From positions 1 through 21,308 of the forward strand of contig JAQVPT010000020.1 in assembly GCA_028701945.1 (NCBI GenBank): a stretch of 21,308 nt of DNA, given 5' to 3'. Shown here in pieces: positions 15,310 through 21,308 of the stretch. Source of the DNA: Bacteroidales bacterium. GTDB lineage: Bacteria; Bacteroidota; Bacteroidia; Bacteroidales; ML635J-15. The notes beneath the pieces were generated by a model that made no database searches, was not told the origin of the DNA, and saw only the letters and a list, made by a program, of their open reading frames with translations. The first letter of the stretch is position 1, and each line of letters begins with the position of its first letter. A program made the position numbers and the translations under genes.

Positions 15310-16537
15310 GGATGCATTAATTATAAATATTCTCACTTTTATCACTTTTGTGTTTTTTTGGGCAATTATCGACTCTATAGATTTGTTTAATCCCTTTGAT
15401 GAGTTTATTGATAATTTTGATTTTACCGATCTTTATTATTCAGAGTTCCTTAATGATGAAATGCCCACAGATACTAACATTTTTATTGTTAATATTGGTG
15501 ATTTAGACAGGCGTGGCATTGCCGATTTAGTATTTGATATTCAGAAATATAAACCTGCTGTAATTGCAATTGATGCTGTTTTTGCCGAAAGACGAGGAAT
15601 GGACGATTTTTATTTGCAGCAGGCATTAAATAGTGGCGATAATATTGTTTTGGGTGGTTTTGGTATCTATGAAAATGATAAAGCAACAGGGATTGAAAGA
15701 ACGAATGAATTCTTTGGAAAGCATCCAATAGGACATTTAGAAATGCAGGCAGACCCAAAAACAGTGAGGGAGTTTGATAAGTTTATTAAATTTGGAGATA
15801 CTATTATTAATTCGTTTTCGATGGAAATTGTAAGCCGTTACGATAAAGATGTGTTTTTAAACTTTGCCGAAAGACGCAATCAAACGGAATTAATAAATTA
15901 TCGTGGTGGTAAAATGCCTTTCATTATTTTTGATTATGAGGAGATATCCGATTCTAATACAAATTTAAGCATTATAGAGGATAAAATTGTGTTAATGGGC
16001 TATGTGAGAATGTATTCTGGTGCTCCATCCGATACTTTGGACTCTCATTTTACGCCATTGCAAAAATCTGATTACGGTTATGCCGACGCAAAAGGTATCG
16101 AAATTCATGCTCATATTATTAGTATGATACTTGCACGCGATTATATTGACAAATTACCCAATTGGGCAAACTTTTTAATCGCTTTTGTGATTTTGCAATT
16201 GTTTTTGATGTGGTTGGTATATTATTATGTTAACGGAGCTAAGTTTTTTGATATTTTATCTAAACCTATTCAATTTATACTGATAGTGTTAGTTTTGTGG
16301 GGTACATTTTTGATTTTTAGCAATCAGGGAATAAAAATTGACATGATACCGACAGTTTTGGCACTAGTTTTGTGCATAGAAGTACTCTATCTTTACGAAG
16401 AAGCATTAGAATTATTTAAAATTGACACCTATTTAACCAAAGAATTTAAATTTACAAAAGATGAAAGGAAAAAAGTTTTACGCAGTATTATTAGGTTTGA
16501 GTTTCTTAAGCGCAAGTCTAGTAGCCCAAGTAAGTGA
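15272..16537 (+). CDS. CHASE2-domain membrane sensor protein without output domain (421 aa)
   Basis: ATG codons at 15272 and 15275 are both possible; the second aligns with the upstream partial copy. A basic start (CKKVKKY) is followed by a membrane span (about 10-33). Next comes an extracytoplasmic CHASE2-type sensor region (about 40-290): FIVNIGDLDRRGIADLVFDIQKYKPAVIAIDAVF, IIEDKIVLMGYV and a GIEIHAHIISMIL motif before the membrane, as usual for CHASE2. Three spans follow (about 295-322, 325-353, 354-376). Most CHASE2 proteins continue into a kinase, cyclase or similar domain; this one ends with a short basic tail. It may therefore signal through a partner, perhaps the overlapping downstream gene. 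The last 77 nt overlap the next gene in another frame. Confidence 0.85.
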   Translation: MMCKKVKKYIVFWDALIINILTFITFVFFWAIIDSIDLFNPFDEFIDNFDFTDLYYSEFLNDEMPTDTNIFIVNIGDLDRRGIADLVFDIQKYKPAVIAIDAVFAERRGMDDFYLQQALNSGDNIVLGGFGIYENDKATGIERTNEFFGKHPIGHLEMQADPKTVREFDKFIKFGDTIINSFSMEIVSRYDKDVFLNFAERRNQTELINYRGGKMPFIIFDYEEISDSNTNLSIIEDKIVLMGYVRMYSGAPSDTLDSHFTPLQKSDYGYADAKGIEIHAHIISMILARDYIDKLPNWANFLIAFVILQLFLMWLVYYYVNGAKFFDILSKPIQFILIVLVLWGTFLIFSNQGIKIDMIPTVLALVLCIEVLYLYEEALELFKIDTYLTKEFKFTKDERKKVLRSIIRFEFLKRKSSSPSK

Positions 16538-17252
16538 GTATAAAATTTTCTATTTTTCGGGTTTGCCAAAAATAGTTGATAAAGGCAAAGAGATAAATCC
16601 AGTACGTGACTCATATATCTCGAGTAAAAGTACAATCAAGTTAACAGCTAATTCTTATATTGTGTTAACTAATAAAGCAGAGGTTCCGATGGGTATAAAT
16701 AAGCCTGGTGAATATTCTGTTGCCGATCTTAACGAGATATACAAAAATGTAGGGAACAGTAATCTTACTGAGGAATTTTTCGACTATATTGCTAGTAATA
16801 TGATTGAGGAGGATAAGAAAGTTAGACGTAGCGGTGGTGTATATCGAGCAGTTGGCGATATTCTTCAAACTCCTTTTGATGAAGCGATTTTTGTTCGAGA
16901 TGAAATTCAATTTAATTGGTCTAATCCTAATGAGAAAGCTCTTTACTTAAAAATTTATGATGCCGAAACTTGGGATCAACCGTATAATCTACTGTTAACT
17001 GATAGTACATATAATTTGGTTTTTGATAACGCAAAACTTGAAAGAGGGAAAGAGTATGCGTGGACAGTTTATCACGGACAAGACCACCCACAACAAGGAA
17101 CAATTTTAAGAGTATTTACTTTTGCCGATGAGCAATGGAAACTCAATTTTAATTCGCAAATTGAAGAAATCCAAGAAGGTGAAAATGATGATATGAATAA
17201 AATTAAAACGATTAGATTGTATTTGGATAACAATGTTTATCCAGTAGAGTAG
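16461..17252 (+). CDS. Exported protein with FecR-like N-terminal region (263 aa)
   Basis: ATG at 16461 is chosen because it alone gives a signal peptide (KKFYAVLLGLSFLSASLVAQ). It forces a 77-nt out-of-frame overlap with the CHASE2 gene. The mature N-terminal part, about 25-90 (YFSGLPKIVDKGKEI, DSYISSKSTIKLTANSYIVLTN, INKPGEYSV), resembles the FecR-type beta domain. The rest (about 125-235) is another beta region (ILQTPFDEAIFVRDEIQFNW, KEYAWTVYHG). I do not recognise a named family. The overlap implies co-expression with the CHASE2 sensor. In cyanobacteria CHASE2 genes are often near CHAT-protease genes and small exported proteins, so a link to protease signalling is conceivable but is inference. 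Confidence 0.78.
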   Translation: MKGKKFYAVLLGLSFLSASLVAQVSEYKIFYFSGLPKIVDKGKEINPVRDSYISSKSTIKLTANSYIVLTNKAEVPMGINKPGEYSVADLNEIYKNVGNSNLTEEFFDYIASNMIEEDKKVRRSGGVYRAVGDILQTPFDEAIFVRDEIQFNWSNPNEKALYLKIYDAETWDQPYNLLLTDSTYNLVFDNAKLERGKEYAWTVYHGQDHPQQGTILRVFTFADEQWKLNFNSQIEEIQEGENDDMNKIKTIRLYLDNNVYPVE

Positions 17253-17301
17253 TGTCTGTTATAAATCTCAGATAACTGCGTTATAAAAATTTTAATTTTT
17301 T

Positions 17302-17985
17302 GTTGGCAATCTAGTGTTATTCTTCGAGTAACTCGAAGAATAGATTAGATCACAAACTGGAGAACACACTCACACCTACACTACAAGCTTAGCTTCGAGT
17401 AACTCGAAGCGGAAAAGTGTAGTGGAAGTGTAATTCAGCTTCTGTTGAATTTTCTTTATATTATTTCTAAATAAAAATCTTTGTTTTGGTTGCAATCTAA
17501 TGTTATTCTTCGAGTAACTCGAAGAATAGATTAGAGAGCCAGTTGGAGTACAAACCCACACTTACACTACAAGCTTAGCTTCGAGTAACTCGAAGCGGAA
17601 AAGTGTAGTGGAAGTGTAATTCCGCTTCTGTTGAATTTTCTTTATATTATTTCTAAATAAAAATCTTTGTTTTGGTTGCAATCTAATGTTATTCTTCGAG
17701 TAACTCGAAGAATAGATTAGAGAGCCAGTTGGAGTACAAACCCACACCTACACTACAAGCTTAGCTTCGAGTTACTCGAAGCGGAAAAGTGTAGTGGAAG
17801 TGTAATTCCGCTTCTGTTGAATTTTCTTTATATTATTTCTAAATAAAAATCTTTGTTTTGGTTGCAATCTAATGTTATTCTTCGAGTAACTAGATTAGAT
17901 CAAACATGCACACAGACCACTTTAGCTTCGAGTAACTCAAAACTAAAGTGGGATAAATAATGTTGAATATTTTTTGTATATATCC
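17302..17985. repeat. Four-copy 186-bp tandem array, each unit with two hairpins
   Basis: Anchors ATTCTTCGAG start at 17319, 17505, 17691 and 17877, exactly 186 bp apart. Units 2 and 3 differ at only about two positions; unit 1 differs more; unit 4 is diverged. Each of units 1-3 has hairpin 1, ATTCTTCGAG-TAA-CTCGAAGAAT, with flanking TCTAA/TTAGA in units 2 and 3. Each also has hairpin 2, with inner stem GCTTCGAG-TAA-CTCGAAGC and an outer arm ACACTTACACTACA facing TGTAGTGGAAGTGT (13 of 14 pairs in unit 2). The array lies between two convergent genes. Leftward frames of 61 codons inside it are a by-product of the period (186 = 62 codons). Role unknown: bidirectional termination, structured RNA or a protein-binding array are possible. 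Confidence 0.93.
17877..17951. repeat. Diverged fourth unit with replaced hairpin arms
   Basis: Hairpin 1 has lost 8 nt of its 3' arm (TTCGAGTAAC runs directly into TAGATTAGAT). Hairpin 2 keeps the CTTCGAGTAACTC core, but its outer arms are now CCACTTTAG (17917-17925) and CTAAAGTGG (17943-17951), a perfect 9-bp stem with a sequence different from the arms in units 1-3. Confidence 0.85.
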
Positions 17986-18032
17986 TCGGATAATTTTTAT
18001 TAAATCTACTTTTATGTTTTTTGTAAATTACT

Positions 18033-18041
18033 CATAGATTT
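18033..18041. repeat. Left target-site duplication CATAGATTT
   Basis: This is a 9-bp direct repeat flush with the left inverted repeat of the MITE-like element, identical to 18256-18264. Confidence 0.85.
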
Positions 18042-18070
18042 CTTAGTACATGACAAAAATTTTTGTCATA

Positions 18071-18106
18071 ATCTTTGCAGACCTAAAACACGGTCATTGC
18101 AAAGAT
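18071..18106. other. Hairpin inside the MITE-like element
   Basis: Stem ATCTTTGCA + GACC (18071-18083) pairs with GGTC + TGCAAAGAT (18092-18095, 18098-18106), with a 2-nt bulge and an 8-nt loop. All 13 pairs are Watson-Crick. Confidence 0.8.
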
Positions 18107-18132
18107 ATACGCCAAAAATGGCATTCCGTTTA

Positions 18133-18177
18133 TTTGTAACCCCAGACTACGAATAAATTCTTGTCTAGGGTTACAAA
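18133..18177. other. REP-like imperfect palindrome inside the MITE-like element
   Basis: TTTGTAACCCCAGAC (18133-18147) pairs with GTCTAGGGTTACAAA (18163-18177), 14 of 15 positions. The loop contains the smaller dyad GAAT-AA-ATTC (18151-18160). This nested form resembles REP palindromes used by REP-associated tyrosine transposases, but no such gene is in the window. Confidence 0.75.
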
Positions 18178-18181
18178 CATT

Positions 18182-18197
18182 AAGCCTATCCAGGCTT
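18182..18197. other. Small GC-richer hairpin inside the MITE-like element
   Basis: AAGCCT-ATCC-AGGCTT is a perfect 6-bp stem with a 4-nt loop. Neither strand continues into a real T-tract, so a terminator role for the flanking convergent genes is only possible. Confidence 0.5.
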
Positions 18198-18255
18198 TAT
18201 AAATTATTAAAATAAGCTGTATTGTGAAAAATGTAATTTTTTGTCATGTACTAAG

Positions 18256-18264
18256 CATAGATTT
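18256..18264. repeat. Right target-site duplication CATAGATTT
   Basis: This is a 9-bp direct repeat flush with the right inverted repeat, identical to 18033-18041. Its intact state suggests a fairly recent insertion. Confidence 0.85.
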
Positions 18265-18269
18265 ATAAA

Positions 18270-20993
18270 TTACTTTACTGGATTACCCTTATTAGTAGAT
18301 TTTTTCTTAGAAGTATTTATTAATATTTTATGCATAGGACTTGTTTCAATATTTAGGAGACTTTTAGGTGTATTGTTTTCGTCATATCTTATAGAGTTTC
18401 CATCCCACCACAAAGATTGTGCATTAGAATTTGTGTTATTTTCATTAAACATAAAACCATCAAGCTTATTGTTAAATTCATCAGAACATATTTCTGCAGG
18501 ATTCTGATGCTCGCTAAAATTATTTTTGGTACCAATTGCTATCCAATTAAAACCAACATTCTGATTTTCGGTGTAATTATTAACAACAAAACCGTCGGAG
18601 GAAATTTTAGCGATATATAGTTCGGCTCTTTGACCTACTGGAGTTATCGTAACAATAACAGGGATTTCATCATCAATAAGTTTAGAGAAGTTTATATCAA
18701 ATTTTACTTCGGCATAGTTATCTTCAATTGTTGCATAACCTTTAGCATAAATATCTGCCGATAAAGATGACGAAGCGTATGAAGGAATTTTATTATCAGA
18801 AGACTCATCATCATTTAAAAATACAATTAAATCATTATTATATTGATTACCATCTACATATAAGCTAAATCTTTCGCCTTTAACTGCTGCACCATAAACA
18901 TCTCCTCGAAACCATGCACCAAAAAGATCACCATATCCTGCTACACCAGTACCCGAAGAAGCACTCGAGCTTTTACCCGCGCCTGTAGCATAAGCAGTGC
19001 TTCCGTAAACTCCGTAGGATGTAGATCCAGAATTTACATAACCTAAAGAACCCCAAGTCCCAGAGGCGGTATAATTGTTCCTTCCAATAACACCTCCACT
19101 ACGACGACCGTAACCAGTACCTAAATCCCCATATAAACCATAAACGCCAAAATTGTAATAATTAGCAGTTACTGGTGCATCGACACTTGCAACACCTCTT
19201 GCTCCATAATATGAATCATTTGGTCCATAACCAGTACCTTGCATTAGATTATTGTTCTTCCAACTATCTGAACCATACTGATCTCCATAGATAATTGCAC
19301 CTGTAGAAACTGCAGTTCCAGAAGTTGTTGCATCTACATAAATTCCAATAGCTTTTTGTTCATTCCCTACTGCAGCAAATTGCCCACCAACTGTATATCC
19401 GAGATTAGAGGTAGTTCCGCCAAGATATTCTGAGCGCCCTTGTACTGCAGACTGTAAATCTGCATAATCAACATAAGTATTCATCGATGCATATATAGCA
19501 GGACGTCCAGTATAATTGTCGTCAATGTAATCTCCATAGAAGAAACCTGGAATCCATACATCTGAGTATGCTATATTTGCGGCAACGCTTGCATCTCCAG
19601 TAGTTCTAAAAAAGCCAGCAGTTCGGTTAGGATCGTCAACAATCCCGTAAACTGCTGCGCCATCAACAGAACCAAAACCGGTGGTAGGGTTTGTTGGAGC
19701 AGTGTAAGTTCCATTATAACCAAGGTATCCATAAGTTGCATTGCCACTTACATTTGAGAATCCAACAACTGCACTAGTTGGACTTGTGACTGAACTTGTT
19801 TGTGAGTAAATTCCATATTGATTACTGCTTCCATCATAATAAATACCATGAGTTTCTGACGCATCATTAATACGAATATTTGAATTATGTTCTGGGTGTA
19901 TATAATTTGCTGCAGCTGGACGAATCCAGTGCTCAACATTTCCTGGTACTGAGGGAATGGTTCCTGAAAAAAGCCAATTCCAAACGGGACTTGTTGGTGT
20001 TCCAGAATTATAATAAAATCCTGCTGTTTCATTAGTTTGATAAATAAGTAATCCTGTTGCAGGAGAAGTTATTGCATTTTTCTGAACTTCCGTCATTCTT
20101 GAAACTAACATACCTTTTGATGTGGAATTTAATTCAAGTAAAGCTGATGCGGACGGGGCACCACCAATGCCAACATTACCAGCAGCATCAATTCTTAATC
20201 TTTCAACCCCTGCAGTTGAAAATGCTAAAATATTTGTTCCAGCTCTCCAAAGCCCAATATCTGGATCAGCAGTAAATGAGTATGCTGGTGCTGCTGCTGT
20301 ACCTCCCGTTACTGATTGAATAAGTCCCGCAGATGTAATACGAAGTCTTTCACCACCATTAGTACTAAAGCTTAATTGGTTTTCAGCGCTTCTGTACATA
20401 CCCGTATTAGTGTTGCTAGTAAATGAATAAGCAGGTGCACCGACAACTCCATCAGCAAAAGTTCCTATTCTCCCTGAAGTAATTGTCGTTGTATTATCCA
20501 TAAGCAAATTTCCTGTAACTCTTGCATTTCCTGTTACATGTAAAGGTTCTGTAGGAGCAGAAGTCCCAACTCCCAACCTTCTGTTTGTTTTATCCCAATA
20601 TAAATTTGCATTAGAACTTAAAGTATTTGCATCGTCCCAAAAAGCTACTTGGGTTGCAACACCTGAGCCGTCAACAAGGCTGTTGAGGTCGTTTCCAACA
20701 GTAAGTCGTGTCCAAACTGGACTTACAGTGGTGCCTGAGTTGTAATAATACCCTGGAGTGTTATCTGTTTGAAAAATAAGCAAACTCGTTGCAGGTGCAT
20801 CTATGGCATTTCGTTGAAGCATTGTAAGGCGAGGAATAAGAATCCCTTTATCTGAAGATTGTACATCCAGCATTGCCGAAGCATCAGCATTTGCGTTATT
20901 TGCGTTGATTGCCACACCTTGTGCTACGCTCAAAACGGGTAATAAGCCTATTATAAGTAATAAGCCCATCGAAAAACATAGTCTTTTTTTCAT
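18270..20993 (-). CDS. Large exported modular, fibre-like surface protein (907 aa)
   Basis: The frame opens at 21026, but the candidate promoter core at 21037-21044 leaves almost no leader for that start. ATG at 20991-20993 (or the adjacent one at 20994-20996) puts a signal peptide first (MKKRLCFSMGLLLIIGLLPVLSVAQ). Residues about 23-100 and 278-345 are two copies of a Bacteroidota surface module: SAMLDVQSSDKGILIPRLTMLQR...YYYNSG...VW and SALLELNSTSKGMLVSRMTEVQK. Between them lie fibre-like repeats (GVGTSAPTEPLHVTGNARV; APAYSFT..NTGMYR, twice). The centre is a long Tyr/Gly/Ser/Thr-rich region. The C-terminal domain (about 730-850: ATIEDNYAEVKFDINFSKL, IPVIVTITPVGQRAELYI, GFNWIAIG) resembles a module found in Bacteroidota fibre-like proteins. 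No T9SS sorting domain is seen; the tail is basic. It is probably a surface or secreted adhesin-like fibre, function unproven. Confidence 0.88.
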   Translation of the reverse strand: MKKRLCFSMGLLLIIGLLPVLSVAQGVAINANNANADASAMLDVQSSDKGILIPRLTMLQRNAIDAPATSLLIFQTDNTPGYYYNSGTTVSPVWTRLTVGNDLNSLVDGSGVATQVAFWDDANTLSSNANLYWDKTNRRLGVGTSAPTEPLHVTGNARVTGNLLMDNTTTITSGRIGTFADGVVGAPAYSFTSNTNTGMYRSAENQLSFSTNGGERLRITSAGLIQSVTGGTAAAPAYSFTADPDIGLWRAGTNILAFSTAGVERLRIDAAGNVGIGGAPSASALLELNSTSKGMLVSRMTEVQKNAITSPATGLLIYQTNETAGFYYNSGTPTSPVWNWLFSGTIPSVPGNVEHWIRPAAANYIHPEHNSNIRINDASETHGIYYDGSSNQYGIYSQTSSVTSPTSAVVGFSNVSGNATYGYLGYNGTYTAPTNPTTGFGSVDGAAVYGIVDDPNRTAGFFRTTGDASVAANIAYSDVWIPGFFYGDYIDDNYTGRPAIYASMNTYVDYADLQSAVQGRSEYLGGTTSNLGYTVGGQFAAVGNEQKAIGIYVDATTSGTAVSTGAIIYGDQYGSDSWKNNNLMQGTGYGPNDSYYGARGVASVDAPVTANYYNFGVYGLYGDLGTGYGRRSGGVIGRNNYTASGTWGSLGYVNSGSTSYGVYGSTAYATGAGKSSSASSGTGVAGYGDLFGAWFRGDVYGAAVKGERFSLYVDGNQYNNDLIVFLNDDESSDNKIPSYASSSLSADIYAKGYATIEDNYAEVKFDINFSKLIDDEIPVIVTITPVGQRAELYIAKISSDGFVVNNYTENQNVGFNWIAIGTKNNFSEHQNPAEICSDEFNNKLDGFMFNENNTNSNAQSLWWDGNSIRYDENNTPKSLLNIETSPMHKILINTSKKKSTNKGNPVK

Positions 20994-21036
20994 CATTTGT
21001 GTGTATTTGTTAGGTTTAAAAGCCATTCTCTTTCTA

Positions 21037-21044
21037 CAAATATA
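21037..21044 (-). promoter_or_regulatory. Candidate promoter core for the fibre-like protein gene
   Basis: Read leftward, 21044-21037 is TATATTTG, an exact TAnnTTTG match, with a TTTA 21 nt further upstream. Transcription would begin near 21031, about 38 nt before the ATG at 20993. This supports that start over the one at 21026. Confidence 0.5.
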
Positions 21045-21308
21045 TTAAAAAATTCAATGTAGAAGTAAATATATTATAATTATATTATAAATAAATTATA
21101 CTTTATTCTGTTTGACTTACCGTTAGTCCTTTATAGCCTTGTTGCATGTTTACTTTTTGAGATGATATTATGTAAGTTTTTTTTTACTAATATTTGTGGA
21201 AAAGTTGTTATTTTATTTCTATTATGTGGAAAATGTTATGCCATATAGTGCTGTTTTAGCCCCTTAAATAATCAGACAAGATTATAGTTTAAAAAATATA
21301 ATTAATTT
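21045..21308. other. AT-rich intergenic sequence at the right edge
   Basis: There is no credible ORF or RNA gene. TAATATTTGTGG near 21189-21200 loosely resembles a promoter core pointing right, possibly for a gene beyond the window. Confidence 0.35.

Larger units (their letters stand above)
18042..18255. mobile_element. MITE-like non-autonomous element (214 bp)
   Basis: Perfect 18-bp terminal inverted repeats: CTTAGTACATGACAAAAA at 18042-18059 and its reverse complement at 18238-18255. The 9-bp sequence CATAGATTT lies directly outside both ends (18033-18041 and 18256-18264), as a target duplication would. There is no ORF inside, so a transposase would have to act in trans. The interior is packed with hairpins: 18050-18069, 18071-18106, 18133-18177 and 18182-18197. 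A 9-bp duplication occurs in several families such as IS1 and IS4; the ends alone do not let me assign one. It sits 5 nt past its right duplication from the stop of the large surface-protein gene. Confidence 0.88.

Noticed and set aside
17376..17747. Two identical-looking 61-codon leftward ORFs in tandem
   Set aside because: They exist only because the 186-bp repeat is a multiple of three. Each spans hairpin arms and lacks any start-region signal or protein-like feature.
17302..17985. CRISPR array or integron attC sites
   Set aside because: The units are 186 bp and nearly identical throughout, with no short repeats separated by unique spacers. They lack the RYYYAAC/GTTRRRY boxes of attC, and no cas gene or integrase is present.
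18270..20993. Prophage tail fibre
   Set aside because: Some modules resemble phage fibres, but the protein has a signal peptide and Bacteroidota surface modules, and no phage structural or lysis genes are nearby.

Overview
The window looks like a chromosomal segment of an AT-rich member of the Bacteroidota. Several signs agree: promoter cores resemble TAnnTTTG, there are few Shine-Dalgarno sequences, one protein has a type IX secretion (T9SS) sorting domain, others carry GEVED and LDV..KG.L.PR.T modules, one resembles the GLPGLI family, and one is a lipoprotein/TPR/AraC hybrid regulator. I see no rRNA, tRNA, CRISPR array or complete transposase gene.

Layout. 1-2395 (-) is the N-terminal 798 residues of a large secreted modular protein that runs off the left edge. 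2447-2764 (-) is a small exported protein. 3347-5161 (+) is a membrane-tethered TPR/AraC regulator. 5457-7484 (-) is a secreted caspase-like (C14) peptidase, with a small exported protein directly upstream (7552-7980, -) that probably shares its transcript. 8259-9026 (-) is a diverged GLPGLI-like exported protein. 9298-13395 (-) is a compact Fe-S assembly operon, sufB - HEAT-like gene - sufC - sufD, with an unusual extra gene between sufB and sufC. 13891-14955 (-) is a T9SS-sorted secreted protein. 15272-17252 (+) is a two-gene unit: a CHASE2 membrane sensor without an output domain, and an exported protein with a FecR-like N-terminus whose start overlaps the CHASE2 gene by 77 nt. 18270-20993 (-) is a large exported modular, fibre-like surface protein.

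The intergenic DNA is unusually structured. 17302-17985 holds four copies of a 186-bp tandem unit, each with two hairpins sharing a TTCGAG-TAA-CTCGAA core; the last copy has changed stem arms that still pair. 18042-18255 is a 214-bp MITE-like element with perfect 18-bp terminal inverted repeats, a flush 9-bp target duplication and several internal hairpins. 14943-15309 contains a diverged duplication of the CHASE2 leader and first codons around a C/T-rich spacer, giving a chimeric 43-codon ORF. 13501-13564 is an 8-bp tandem repeat.

Working together: sufB, sufC and sufD form the SufBC2D scaffold. The HEAT-like gene, translationally coupled to sufB, may be an accessory. The caspase-like peptidase and its small neighbour share an excess of Arg-Gly dipeptides (6 of 15 and 2 of 4 arginines). 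This fits cleavage after Arg, as metacaspases do, and suggests a secreted protease with self-processing sites and a cognate substrate. That is the most system-like hypothesis here, and it is an inference.
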